A stretch of DNA of 64,000 nt from Haloterrigena turkmenica DSM 5511 (GTDB lineage Archaea; Halobacteriota; Halobacteria; Halobacteriales; Natrialbaceae). Under the pieces are notes generated by a model. That model had not been told where the DNA came from. It was given only the letters and a program-made list of their open reading frames with translations, and searched no databases. The stretch lies in assembly GCF_000025325.1 (NCBI RefSeq), contig NC_013743.1, positions 992,001-1,056,000 on the forward strand. Direction: 5' to 3'. Within the stretch, counting starts at the first letter, position 1, and the number at the start of each line of letters is the position of its first letter. This document shows positions 53,824 through 61,595 of the stretch, piece after piece. A program made the position numbers and the translations under genes.

Positions 53824-53935
53824 GCCCCTCGAGATCGATTTCTGGATCCGGGCGAATCCAGCCCCGAGCGATCGACCGACCGAAGGAGGACTTTCGGGGA
53901 AAGCCCTACAGCGACGGCTCCCGTTTTTCGAGTCG

Positions 53936-54916
53936 ATGACGAGCCACGAGCAGCCGGTCGACTCGGTTCTCGAGACGATCGGTCGGACGCCCCTGGTCGC
54001 CCTGCAGGACGGACCCGCGAACGTCGACCTGTACGCGAAACTCGAGACGTTCAATCCCGGGGCCAGCGTCAAGGATCGCATCGGCCGGTACATGCTCGAG
54101 GCGATGCTCGAGCGCGGAGACGTCTCTGAGGGCGGGACGATCATCGAACCGACCGCGGGAAACACGGGAATCGGGTTCGCGATCGCCGCCGAACAGCTGG
54201 GTCTCGAGGCGATTTTCGTCGTCCCGGAACGGTTCAGCGTCGAGAAACAGCAGTTGATGGCCGCGCTGGGCGCCGAGATCATCAACACGCCCACGGACGC
54301 CGGGATGGGCGGGGCGATCGAGCGCGCCCACGAACTGGCCGCGGAGCTCGACGACGCCGTCGTCCCCCAGCAGTTCTCGAACCCGCTCAACGTCGAAGCC
54401 CACTACGAGACCACCGGCCCCGAGATCTACGAGGCGCTGGACGGCGAGGTGGGGGCCGTCGTCGCCGGTTGTGGCACCGCAGGGACACTGATGGGCATCG
54501 CGGAGTACGCCCTCGAGCAGGACGAGTCGACGTACGTCGCTGCGGTCGAACCCGAGGGCTCGATCTACGGCGAGGCGCTGGGTGACGACCGCGAGGAGGA
54601 CGAGTACAAGATCGAGGGGATCGGCACCCACGATCTGGCGACCAACGAACTGTTCGATCCCGACCTCGTCGACGCCGTCTACGCGATCCCGGACCGGGAC
54701 GCCCACGACGAGCTCCGGCGGCTGGCCCGCGAGGAGGGCCACCTCGTCGCCTCGAGTGCGGGCGCGGCGAGTGTCGCCGCGAGGCGGGTAGCACGGGAGA
54801 TTTCGACGGGCGAGATCGACGCGCCCCACGAGACCGTCGTGACGGTGTTTCCGGACTCGAGCGAGCGCTACCTCTCGAAGGGCATTTATCGGTCCTTCGA
54901 GGAATGGGAGGGCTGA
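53936..54916 (+). CDS. cysK: Cysteine synthase / PLP-dependent beta-replacing enzyme
   Basis: A 326-residue fold type II PLP enzyme. 'VLETIGRTPLVALQDGPANV', PLP lysine in 'NPGASVKDRIGRYMLEAMLE', substrate loop 'IEPTAGNTGIGFAIAAEQLG', phosphate-binding 'AGCGTAGTLMGIAEYALEQ' and the C-terminal 'VASSAGAASVAARRVAREIS'. The 'TAGNTG' and 'CGTAGT' loops fit O-acetylserine sulfhydrylase or cystathionine beta-synthase (catalytic domain only). It should make cysteine from an activated serine and sulfide. The ATG at 53936 is used. It follows the DUF5798 gene by 112 nt, same strand. Confidence 0.9.
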   Translation: MTSHEQPVDSVLETIGRTPLVALQDGPANVDLYAKLETFNPGASVKDRIGRYMLEAMLERGDVSEGGTIIEPTAGNTGIGFAIAAEQLGLEAIFVVPERFSVEKQQLMAALGAEIINTPTDAGMGGAIERAHELAAELDDAVVPQQFSNPLNVEAHYETTGPEIYEALDGEVGAVVAGCGTAGTLMGIAEYALEQDESTYVAAVEPEGSIYGEALGDDREEDEYKIEGIGTHDLATNELFDPDLVDAVYAIPDRDAHDELRRLAREEGHLVASSAGAASVAARRVAREISTGEIDAPHETVVTVFPDSSERYLSKGIYRSFEEWEG

Positions 54917-54995
54917 TGTCGGACGCGCCCGAGGAGTTGGGCGTCTTGAGCGGCGGATATCGGCGCTCCGACCGTGACCCCGCTCGAACCTCGCC

Positions 54996-55406
54996 TCAGG
55001 CGGCCAACCGCCGGTGTTCGACCTTCATACACCGATCCTGAACGACCCGCCGGCCGTCGTCTTCGGCACGGGACGCGGCCTCGTCGTCGCGGATCCCCTG
55101 CTGGGTCCAAATGACTTCCACATCCTCGCGCTCGAGGGCCGCGTCGACGATCCCGCTCACCTCTTCGCTCGGCCGGAAGATACAGACGACATCGATCGCT
55201 TCCTCCACGTCGTCGAGCGAGTCGTAGACCTCTCGGTCAAAGATCTCGTCGGCGTACGGGTTGACCGGAAGTACGTCGTAGCCGCGCTCGAGCAGGTACT
55301 CGGGCACGTCGTGGGCCGCCTTCCCCGGCGTGCTCGAACAGCCCACGACCGCGATCGTCTCGTACTCGAGGATCTCTTCGATCTCCTCCGCGGTATCGAC
55401 TGGCAT
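54996..55406 (-). CDS. CoA-binding domain protein
   Basis: A 136-residue Rossmann-fold protein: 'YETIAVVGCSSTPGKAAHDV', 'PEYLLERGYDVLPVNPYADE', 'AIDVVCIFRPSEEVSGIVDA' and 'VIWTQQGIRDDEAASRAEDD', ending 'VVQDRCMKVEHRRL'. These match the YccU/CoA-binding family of single-domain proteins (related to succinyl-CoA synthetase alpha). The C-terminal 'DRC.K.EH' motif is typical. It probably binds CoA or a nucleotide; its cellular role is not known. It is convergent with the cysteine synthase gene. Confidence 0.9.
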   Translation of the reverse strand: MPVDTAEEIEEILEYETIAVVGCSSTPGKAAHDVPEYLLERGYDVLPVNPYADEIFDREVYDSLDDVEEAIDVVCIFRPSEEVSGIVDAALEREDVEVIWTQQGIRDDEAASRAEDDGRRVVQDRCMKVEHRRLAA

Positions 55407-55600
55407 GGTACGTCGGACTACGCGCTCGGCGCTGAAACGTTTCGGGGTCTCTCGTATCGGCTCTGTGTAGAACTCGAGTCGCGAACGGGGCGCTCTGAGA
55501 GCGGTTTCGGTCGCAGCGTCGTTCCGTACACACTACTCGCAATCGAACGCTACTCAAAAAACGGAGCCAGCGATCACGACGGTCGGTGTGGCCGATCAGG

Positions 55601-56233
55601 TCAACTCGAGAGGCCGGCGGTCCGAATCTCGGGCTCCTCGCCGTCGGCCGGCTCCTCGAGTTCGATGACGGCGTCGAACAGCTGTTTGAGCGTGTTCATA
55701 GTCTGGTCGTCGTGGGCCGTCGAGTCGATGACGTACAGCCCCATGGCGTCGGCGCTCTGGATGCGGCCCGTGAAGACGTGGAGAAACCGAAACACGGTCT
55801 GGAGGTCGGAATACATCAGCAGCGTCGACACCGAGTGTAACAGCACGCGGTTCTCGGTCAGTCCCTGTCCCTCGTAGAACTCCTGGAGGAACTCCGAGAG
55901 CTTGATCCCGATGCCGGTCATGTCGACCGGCGAGGAGGCGTACTTGATCCGCGGATTGTCGTCGACGGTGCCGATCCCGCGCTGTTTCGTGACGCAGTCG
56001 ACGACGCCGACGTTCGAATCGATGCCCGCATCGAGCGAGTCGGTGAACGTCTCGAGGACCTTGTCGGCGCTGTCTTTGGTCGTCACGACGATCGAACCGT
56101 TACCACGGTTGGCGCCGCTGGCGAGGATGTCGAAGGCGATCTCGCGCTTTCCCGTCAGTGGCGGGCCCGCAATGAGCAGGTTCGTCCCGGGTTCGATATC
56201 GGCGTCCGGGAGGACTTCTGCGAGGTCATACAT
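55601..56233 (-). CDS. RecA/KaiC-like ATPase domain protein (haloarchaeal)
   Basis: A 210-residue protein with a Walker A motif 'GTNLLIAGPPLTGKREIAFD' (residues 17-36), then 'GSIVVTTKDSADKVLETFTD', a Walker B-like hydrophobic strand 'NRVLLHSVSTLLMYSDLQTV' and 'AMGLYVIDSTAHDDQTMNTL'. It resembles the RAD55/KaiC-like single-domain family found in haloarchaea next to signalling genes. The Walker B acidic residue is Ser here ('LHSVSTLL'), so ATP binding without strong hydrolysis is possible. No neighbour gives a clear function. The ATG at 56231-56233 is used. Confidence 0.8.
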   Translation of the reverse strand: MYDLAEVLPDADIEPGTNLLIAGPPLTGKREIAFDILASGANRGNGSIVVTTKDSADKVLETFTDSLDAGIDSNVGVVDCVTKQRGIGTVDDNPRIKYASSPVDMTGIGIKLSEFLQEFYEGQGLTENRVLLHSVSTLLMYSDLQTVFRFLHVFTGRIQSADAMGLYVIDSTAHDDQTMNTLKQLFDAVIELEEPADGEEPEIRTAGLSS

Positions 56234-56404
56234 GCCAAATGCTCACATCCATACAGCCGTAGTGGAATCCGCTGGCTACTCCGGCGTGTGATATGAGAAT
56301 GCGGTATCCAGCTTATATTACTTTTGATTGTACGGCCACAACTATTGGCTATTTCCCCCCCGGTTGTATGCTGAGGGCTGCCGGAGTTGATGTCCCAAAC
56401 GGTC

Positions 56405-57259
56405 TCAGAACACGGCGGGCATCGCCGCCGCCCGCCCCACGATAAACGCCAGCGCGGCGAGAAACATGCCGTACTTGAGATGTCCCTGTCCCGCTGTCGG
56501 ATCCGAGAAGCTCTCGTAGGCCGCATAACACATGATGGCGACGGCCGGACCCACCACGACCAGGTACGCGACCCCGAAGTCCTCGAGGAGGAAGTACGGA
56601 AGCGGGCTCGCCGCGGCGCCGATCGCGAGCAGTCCCGCGGCGACGTACAGCGCGCGGCGCTCGCCGATCGCGATCGGGAGCGTATTGAGCCCTTCCTCGC
56701 GGTCGCCCTCGACGTCCTCGACGTCCTTGATGATCTCTCGAGTCAGCGTCGTGATCGCCGAGAGCAAGAAGAGGACGGCCGCGGGCGCCATGTCGCCCAC
56801 CGCGGCGGCTCCGAAGAGGAACGTACTCCCGACGAGATAGGCGACCAGCGCGTTCCCGAGTCCCGGCAGCCCCTTGAAGACCTCCGTATAGGCCACCAGC
56901 GCGACGAGATTGATGGCCGCGATAGCCAGCGCCGCGAGAGGGAGCATCACCGCGAGCACGACGGCCGCGCCGAAGCAGACGAGACTGAACGCGAGCGCAC
57001 CGCGCGGGCTCACCGCGCCGCGGGGAATCGGCCTGTCGGGCTGGTTGATCCGGTCGATCTCTCGATCGAAGTAGTCGTTGATCGCGTTGCCGGCGCCGAC
57101 CGCGAGCGCCGTGGCGGCGACCGCCGTCGCGACCCGGAGCGGCTGGTCGACGACCCCGCCCGCGACGAACGCGCCGATAAAGGGCAAGACGCTCGCCGCG
57201 ATCACGTTCACCGGCCGCGTCAACTCGAGGAGACCGCGGCCCGTCTCGCCTGCTGTCAT
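56405..57259 (-). CDS. UbiA prenyltransferase, likely geranylgeranylglycerol-phosphate geranylgeranyltransferase
   Basis: A 284-residue membrane protein with about 8-9 helices. Prenyl-diphosphate motif 1 'NAINDYFDREIDRINQPDRP' (residues about 58-77) and motif 2 'REIIKDVEDVEGDREEGLNT' (about 175-194) are both intact, with Mg2+-binding Asp residues. It resembles archaeal DGGGP synthase, which adds the second geranylgeranyl chain to the glycerol phosphate of membrane lipids. 'LELTRPVNVIAASVLPFIGA' at the start is also typical. Other UbiA roles (menaquinone) are possible. It stands alone, divergent from nothing near. Confidence 0.87.
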   Translation of the reverse strand: MTAGETGRGLLELTRPVNVIAASVLPFIGAFVAGGVVDQPLRVATAVAATALAVGAGNAINDYFDREIDRINQPDRPIPRGAVSPRGALAFSLVCFGAAVVLAVMLPLAALAIAAINLVALVAYTEVFKGLPGLGNALVAYLVGSTFLFGAAAVGDMAPAAVLFLLSAITTLTREIIKDVEDVEGDREEGLNTLPIAIGERRALYVAAGLLAIGAAASPLPYFLLEDFGVAYLVVVGPAVAIMCYAAYESFSDPTAGQGHLKYGMFLAALAFIVGRAAAMPAVF

Positions 57260-57443
57260 AGGATGGACTGTTCAATACTGGTGGATAAACGGTGCGATCC
57301 GCCGCGGCGGGACGGCGGGGTAGAGAGAAGCGGCTCCGAGCCCCCCGCTGTGGTTTGTAACTACGTTAATCGCCGGCGAGAGCGCGGGTCGGTAGCGGTA
57401 CGAGACTCGGTACGGTGCGGTCTCGAGGAGCTGGCGCGGAGCG

Positions 57444-57626
57444 TCACTGCCAGTTCTCGAGATCGCACAGCGTGTCGACGTCGACCGAGAGCCACTTGGT
57501 CACGCGCTCGTCACCGGTGGCGTCGGCGGGGACGGCCGTCCAGACGTCCTCGTCGTCGGTGAGCAACTCGAGCGGCGTCGCTGCGGCCTGCTCGTCGTCG
57601 GGGATGGGGGTCTCGTTTACCGTCAT
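57444..57626 (-). CDS. DUF7511-type small haloarchaeal protein
   Basis: A 60-residue protein: 'MTVNETPIPDDEQAAATPLE', 'LLTDDEDVWTAVPADATGDE' and 'RVTKWLSVDVDTLCDLENWQ'. The closing 'T.W.SVD.DTLCDLE.WQ' is a pattern I know from many short haloarchaeal proteins (DUF7511, from memory). The single Cys and the W residues are conserved in that family. Its function is unknown. The ATG at 57624-57626 is preferred; the upstream extension includes Cys/Gly sequence and is not conserved in style. Confidence 0.78.
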   Translation of the reverse strand: MTVNETPIPDDEQAAATPLELLTDDEDVWTAVPADATGDERVTKWLSVDVDTLCDLENWQ

Positions 57627-57791
57627 AGCACATCCGATGGTTGGCTGCCCACGGCAAAGACCCCCTGAGCCAATTTTCACCGACTGAGAAGTGCGGGTGA
57701 GGGTGGTCGACTCGAGGCGGGTGTGGTGATGGCTGTCGAAAGCGCCGCAAATCGAGTGACTTATACGGGACCGCCGGAAATTCAGTGGTGA

Positions 57792-57866
57792 GGGCGCTTA
57801 GCTCAGTCTGGACAGAGTACTTGGCTTCGGACCAAGCTGTCGCGGGTTCAAATCCTGCAGCGCCCA
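57792..57866 (+). tRNA. tRNA-Arg (anticodon UCG)
   Basis: A complete cloverleaf of 75 nt. Acceptor GGGCGCT pairs with AGCGCCC, discriminator A. The D-arm GCTC...GAGT is followed by the anticodon stem CTTGG/CCAAG with loop CTTCGGA (anticodon TCG). Variable CTGTC, T-arm GCGGG-TTCAAAT-CCTGC. No CCA is encoded and no intron is seen. Its last 13 bases plus two flanking bases recur at 61201-61215, marking it as an integration target. Confidence 0.96.
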
Positions 57867-58021
57867 TATTTTTGCGGGGTGTAATCGCCCGAAAGCGGAG
57901 GAACGGTTGCTGAATCGAATGCTGCGCCGTTGCTTTCGTTCGATGGTCGAACGACGAGTGATTTCCACCGGGGTTCGCGTACAGCCAAACCGGTGGCAAT
58001 AGAGAAAATCAATCGCCGATT
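57854..58021 (+). repeat. Left direct repeat: tRNA-Arg 3' end and flank (attachment-like site)
   Basis: It begins with the 15-bp core CCTGCAGCGCCCATA, of which 13 bases are the tRNA 3' end. The following ~150 nt, up to 'AGAGAAAATCAATCGCCGATTG', match the copy at 61201-61369 closely but imperfectly. Confidence 0.75.
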
Positions 58022-58085
58022 GACACAACACCCTTATGATTTGCCAGGACGCGGGTGCTGGATGCAGAAGCTTCGGGTAGCATTG

Positions 58086-59492
58086 CTACGACGTTTTCCG
58101 GGATTCCGCTTTCGATGAAACATGACTTGTGTGCTCTCCTCGGAGAATCTCTGGTTTGAGAACCCGCCATGCGACGCTCGGACGAAGCAGCCTCGTGGGA
58201 GGGTGTTCCATGGAGGCTACGCGGGCGAGAGCGTCACGCAGTTCACCATCGGAGTGCGCTTTGCGGGTAAGCCGAGAGAGGTACCACGCGAACATCCCGG
58301 TACCCGGTGGCGTCGGCCCCGTAGTTTCGGAAAACTGGACGTCAGCGCCGATAGCCATCGTCCAAGCAGTGTCGATGATCGTCTGGACACGGTCGAAGAA
58401 TGCGAGAGCGAGATTTGGGCCGCGAACAGACGCAAGCACGTGGTGAAGCACAAGCGCCTCCAACGCCGCGACGGACATTCCCTGCCCATAAATCGGGTTG
58501 AAGCTGGCGAGGGCATCACCGAGGACGATGAGACCGTCCGGGAACCTATCGAGGTTCTCGTAGTGAACCCGCCGGTTTGACGGAAACGGATAGGATTCGA
58601 TGTCCTGCCAGACTTGTGGGTAGGTTTCTACGAGTCGATGTATCTGCGGTATCGGCAGGCTCGCGGCGAAGTCGGTGAACCCCTCCGGGTCGGTTGGGGG
58701 ATGGTCTCCGTTCATTCCGTGCAGGTTTACCAGCCAACGGTTATCCTCCACGGGAAACACGGCACCACCCCGCGTTCGCGGGGGCGATGCCGCAGCGAAG
58801 AACGTTCGTCGATCGTCCGGGGGACGACGAATGGCCGTCGTGCAATACCCGAGGTCGATCTGAACCTCGTCGATATCGGGCGCATCGAAGCCGTGGTCGT
58901 CCAGCCACGTCGGAGTCCGACTCGTCCGACCGGTGGCGTCCACAACGAGATCGGCAGCGATGTGCTTCTGGTCGGAGCCTTCTCGGACGGCAATCCCCTC
59001 GATCGTCATCGTCTCGGAATCGAAGAGGTAATCTCTGAACTGGCACCCCGTTCTGAGCTCGATGTTTTCGAAACTGGTCACCCGACGTCTAATGACGTGT
59101 TCGAACAGCGGCCGCGTGGCGAAGTACATCGGAAACCGTTTCGTCCCGTCAGCGAGGAACCCCCCTTCGTCGTAGAACTTGAAGTCGCTCGCACCGTCGA
59201 TCAGCAGGCCTCCGGCGGAGATGATGTCTTCTCCGAACCCCGGAAATAAGTCTTCCAATGTAGCCCGGCCCGCTTCCTGAAGCGCATGGATCTGTGGCCC
59301 CTGAGGGACGCCGCGTCGGAAGCTCGAATCGTCGGAGAGCGAATCCTTTTCGATGATCGTGACGGTGTCGTAGCCATCAGCTAGCACGCGGGCAGCGCAC
59401 AACCCGGCGAGACTCCCACCGATAACGGCAGCGTGTTCACCCACCTGCTGGACGCGGCCGGATTGGTAGCGTCGAACCGTTGAGAGTGTCAT
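58086..59492 (-). CDS. FAD-dependent oxidoreductase (monooxygenase-like) on the tRNA island
   Basis: A 468-residue flavoprotein. The dinucleotide-binding motif is 'HAAVIGGSLAGLCAARVLAD' (GxGxxG variant G-G-S-L-A-G, residues about 20-39). Then come 'TVTIIEKDSLSDDSSFRRGV', 'GVPQGPQIHALQEAGRATLE', a second FAD motif 'LDRFPDGLIVLGDALASFNP' and 'IYGQGMSVAALEALVLHHVL' (GD motif). This layout resembles squalene-epoxidase- or halogenase-like flavin monooxygenases with an 'LVVDATGR' segment. The substrate is unknown. The start at 59490-59492 is used. The gene lies inside the island that follows tRNA-Arg, with an HTH regulator 268 nt upstream on the same strand, and its codon use has more A/T in third positions than the neighbours. 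Confidence 0.85.
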   Translation of the reverse strand: MTLSTVRRYQSGRVQQVGEHAAVIGGSLAGLCAARVLADGYDTVTIIEKDSLSDDSSFRRGVPQGPQIHALQEAGRATLEDLFPGFGEDIISAGGLLIDGASDFKFYDEGGFLADGTKRFPMYFATRPLFEHVIRRRVTSFENIELRTGCQFRDYLFDSETMTIEGIAVREGSDQKHIAADLVVDATGRTSRTPTWLDDHGFDAPDIDEVQIDLGYCTTAIRRPPDDRRTFFAAASPPRTRGGAVFPVEDNRWLVNLHGMNGDHPPTDPEGFTDFAASLPIPQIHRLVETYPQVWQDIESYPFPSNRRVHYENLDRFPDGLIVLGDALASFNPIYGQGMSVAALEALVLHHVLASVRGPNLALAFFDRVQTIIDTAWTMAIGADVQFSETTGPTPPGTGMFAWYLSRLTRKAHSDGELRDALARVASMEHPPTRLLRPSVAWRVLKPEILRGEHTSHVSSKAESRKTS

Positions 59493-59760
59493 CGCTGGCT
59501 GCCCTCCAAGGATTGGGGATTGGTCCCCTCGAATCCGGTTCGGAGCCTCGTGATTCGAGACGCCGTGACTGGGGTTCGTCCCATGTCGTTCCTGTTCGCG
59601 TTCAAGTGGCGCACATCTCCAGGGATCACCGAATCGTTTTTCGACTCCATACTGACTCATGGTGGCGCGAGTGCTATCCCATTACTCGGTAAGGAAATCC
59701 CCACGGTGTGAGTAGACCGAGAGAGAACACGACCGTCTGGACGCAATCGAACAGCCGCAG

Positions 59761-60627
59761 TCACTCACCGCTGGAATCGGCTCCTGGCGCTGTCGGGTCT
59801 GCTTCGAACGCACTGGCGTCAATCGGGGAAGCGGCATTCATCCACTCGTCGATCAGATCGTGGGCCCATGAACGGACCGTATCGTTTTCGCTGACGATCG
59901 GCACACCGTACGACTCGTCGATCGGTTCGGGACCGCTTTTTTTAATCAGCACCGTCTCGTCGAAGATCCACAGGTTGCACGGGATGGGGCCCTCGTGTTG
60001 GCGGAGCTCGCTCCCAGCTTCAACGAGCGCTCTCCACCGTTTGGCGCGCTTCGGAGTAGAACCGAGAAATTCGACGAGTTCATCGGTAATGACCCCATTC
60101 ATGGTCATCTGTCTAGCGGTGACCCGCTCGTGCAACGTCGCCCCAAGCGGTTCAGGTGGTGCCAAATGAGCAAGTACCCTGAACTCGGACGTGTTCCCCA
60201 AGAGATCGTTAATAAACCCAATAGCCTCGACAGGGTCTTCGGATTCCGGTCGCCGGACGACCGCGTCGTTGAAGTGCTCAAGACCGATGGAAAGTTCGTC
60301 GATCGGGAGCCACGTAAGCACGTCGTCGAGACGGTGGAGTGTTTCGACCGATTCGATGAAGGGCTTGAACCGTCGCATGAGATGCTGACCGTGGGCTGTG
60401 GCCGCATAATTACCTTCAGTCGTGCGTTTTGCCCACCCTCTCTCTTCCAACTCGTTGATGATCCGATCAAGCGTCGCCCGCGAGACATCCGTTTGATTTG
60501 CCAACGTTCCCCGAGAGTACTGGCCCTCGGTGAGCTCCGTGAGTATCACGACTCGATTGGCGGACCGGGAGAGATACGCGATGTCCTCCAGCGCTCTGGT
60601 CGGGAGTTCGCTGTCTCTTTCGGGCAT
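59761..60627 (-). CDS. HTH transcriptional regulator, FilR1-like
   Basis: A 288-residue regulator. Residues 10-80 form a winged helix ('LEDIAYLSRSANRVVILTEL', 'SRGTLANQTDVSRATLDRII', 'NELEERGWAKRTTEGNYAAT'). The C-terminal two thirds resemble the FilR1 sensor-like domain of archaeal regulators ('EFRVLAHLAPPEPLGATLHE', 'CNLWIFDETVLIKKSGPEPI', 'VRSWAHDLIDEWMN'). It probably binds DNA as a dimer and senses a ligand. It is the only regulator on the island and is placed to control the flavoprotein gene downstream (inference). The DNA is clearly more A/T-rich than the flanks. Confidence 0.82.
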   Translation of the reverse strand: MPERDSELPTRALEDIAYLSRSANRVVILTELTEGQYSRGTLANQTDVSRATLDRIINELEERGWAKRTTEGNYAATAHGQHLMRRFKPFIESVETLHRLDDVLTWLPIDELSIGLEHFNDAVVRRPESEDPVEAIGFINDLLGNTSEFRVLAHLAPPEPLGATLHERVTARQMTMNGVITDELVEFLGSTPKRAKRWRALVEAGSELRQHEGPIPCNLWIFDETVLIKKSGPEPIDESYGVPIVSENDTVRSWAHDLIDEWMNAASPIDASAFEADPTAPGADSSGE

Positions 60628-61200
60628 GACCAGTAATTCGTGTGTCTTGGTAACAAGGGTTGGGGTATTTGAACCGGGAAGACTGTGGATCTAGTCCTGA
60701 TCAGAATTTCGTATTGACTGTGGGCCCTGTATGCAGCAGCGTCTGGAAACCCTCTCAGTGCTATTGACGACGCCACGTACACGTCACTCCTGATATGGAC
60801 GTTGGCGTCACGAGAGGAGTCTACTCGGGAGCAATAGCCGGTTGATTATCTCCAATGTCTCCGAGTCAGGGAACACGAATCACAGTCACCGATGGCCCCC
60901 GACACGGCTCGTAACGAATTTTCCCCGAGTTCAGTATTTCCATACTGAGTAGGTAATAACGGCTCTAAAACACCAAAATGGGTGACTTCAGCACGGCCAC
61001 CGATGTATTCTCGTATCATTCAGATCCACTGCTGTCTGGTGATTCTTCCAGCAGGAGCAACCATCGTTGAGTCTATTAGTAGATACTGAATGTAGAACGC
61101 CCGTATCTTAGGTTTTTCACCTCTGAGAACCTATTTTGAACCCCTCGAAATTAGACGCTTCACAGCTCAAAGGACGATTCGTTCGACAGTTGAAGCAGAG

Positions 61201-61369
61201 CCTGCAGCGCCCATACATTTGAGGTACAATAATCGCCCGACAGCGCGGCGATTATCGGTCGAACGGGCCGATTCGTTGCTTTCGTTCGATGGCCGACCAA
61301 GCGAGTTGGTGTCACGGGGATCCGCGTACATCCAAACCGGTCAGTAGAGAGAAAATCGATCGCCGATTG
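61201..61369 (+). repeat. Right direct repeat: copy of the tRNA-Arg 3' end and flank
   Basis: It begins with the same CCTGCAGCGCCCATA as the tRNA 3' end, then ~150 nt similar to 57869-58021, including 'CGTTGCTTTCGTTCGATGG' and 'CGATCGCCGATTGG'-like text. There is no tRNA body here: the preceding sequence is unrelated. It reads as the distal border of an island inserted at the tRNA. Confidence 0.75.
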
Positions 61370-61563
61370 GCGGCCGATCATCGCTGGAGAGTACCTCCAC
61401 CCAAACCCTGTCAAAAGTTCTGTGCTGCATCTCTCATGGGCCCTCGTTTATTTCGTCTCAGCGGAACTGAACTGACCGTAACGTACTGCGTGCATATCTA
61501 CCGAGCGCTGGCTCCAAACGGTGGGAGTACGAGGGCGGATCACCCACGTGCAGATGAAGACCA

Positions 61564-61570
61564 CATTTAA
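61564..61570 (+). promoter_or_regulatory. TATA element of the MEDS kinase gene
   Basis: CATTTAA lies 26-32 nt before the ATG at 61596, which predicts a leaderless mRNA. Confidence 0.55.
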
Positions 61571-61595
61571 CCGTGCCACCCAACTACCGTTGCCA

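Larger units (their letters stand above)
60628..61595. other. 968-nt non-coding region, right part of the island and its border
   Basis: No credible gene. It is A/T-richer than the window average. At about 60940-60957 there is a perfect hairpin TCAGTAT-TTCC-ATACTGA, possibly a regulator site. The right direct repeat lies at 61201-61369. The short open frame across 61160-61414 on the minus strand is antisense to this repeat and is not a gene. Confidence 0.6.

Noticed and set aside
57798-58031. Minus-strand frames at 57798-58031 and 61160-61414 with similar translations
   Set aside because: They are antisense to the tRNA-Arg end and its duplicated flank; their similarity reflects the DNA repeat, not a protein family.
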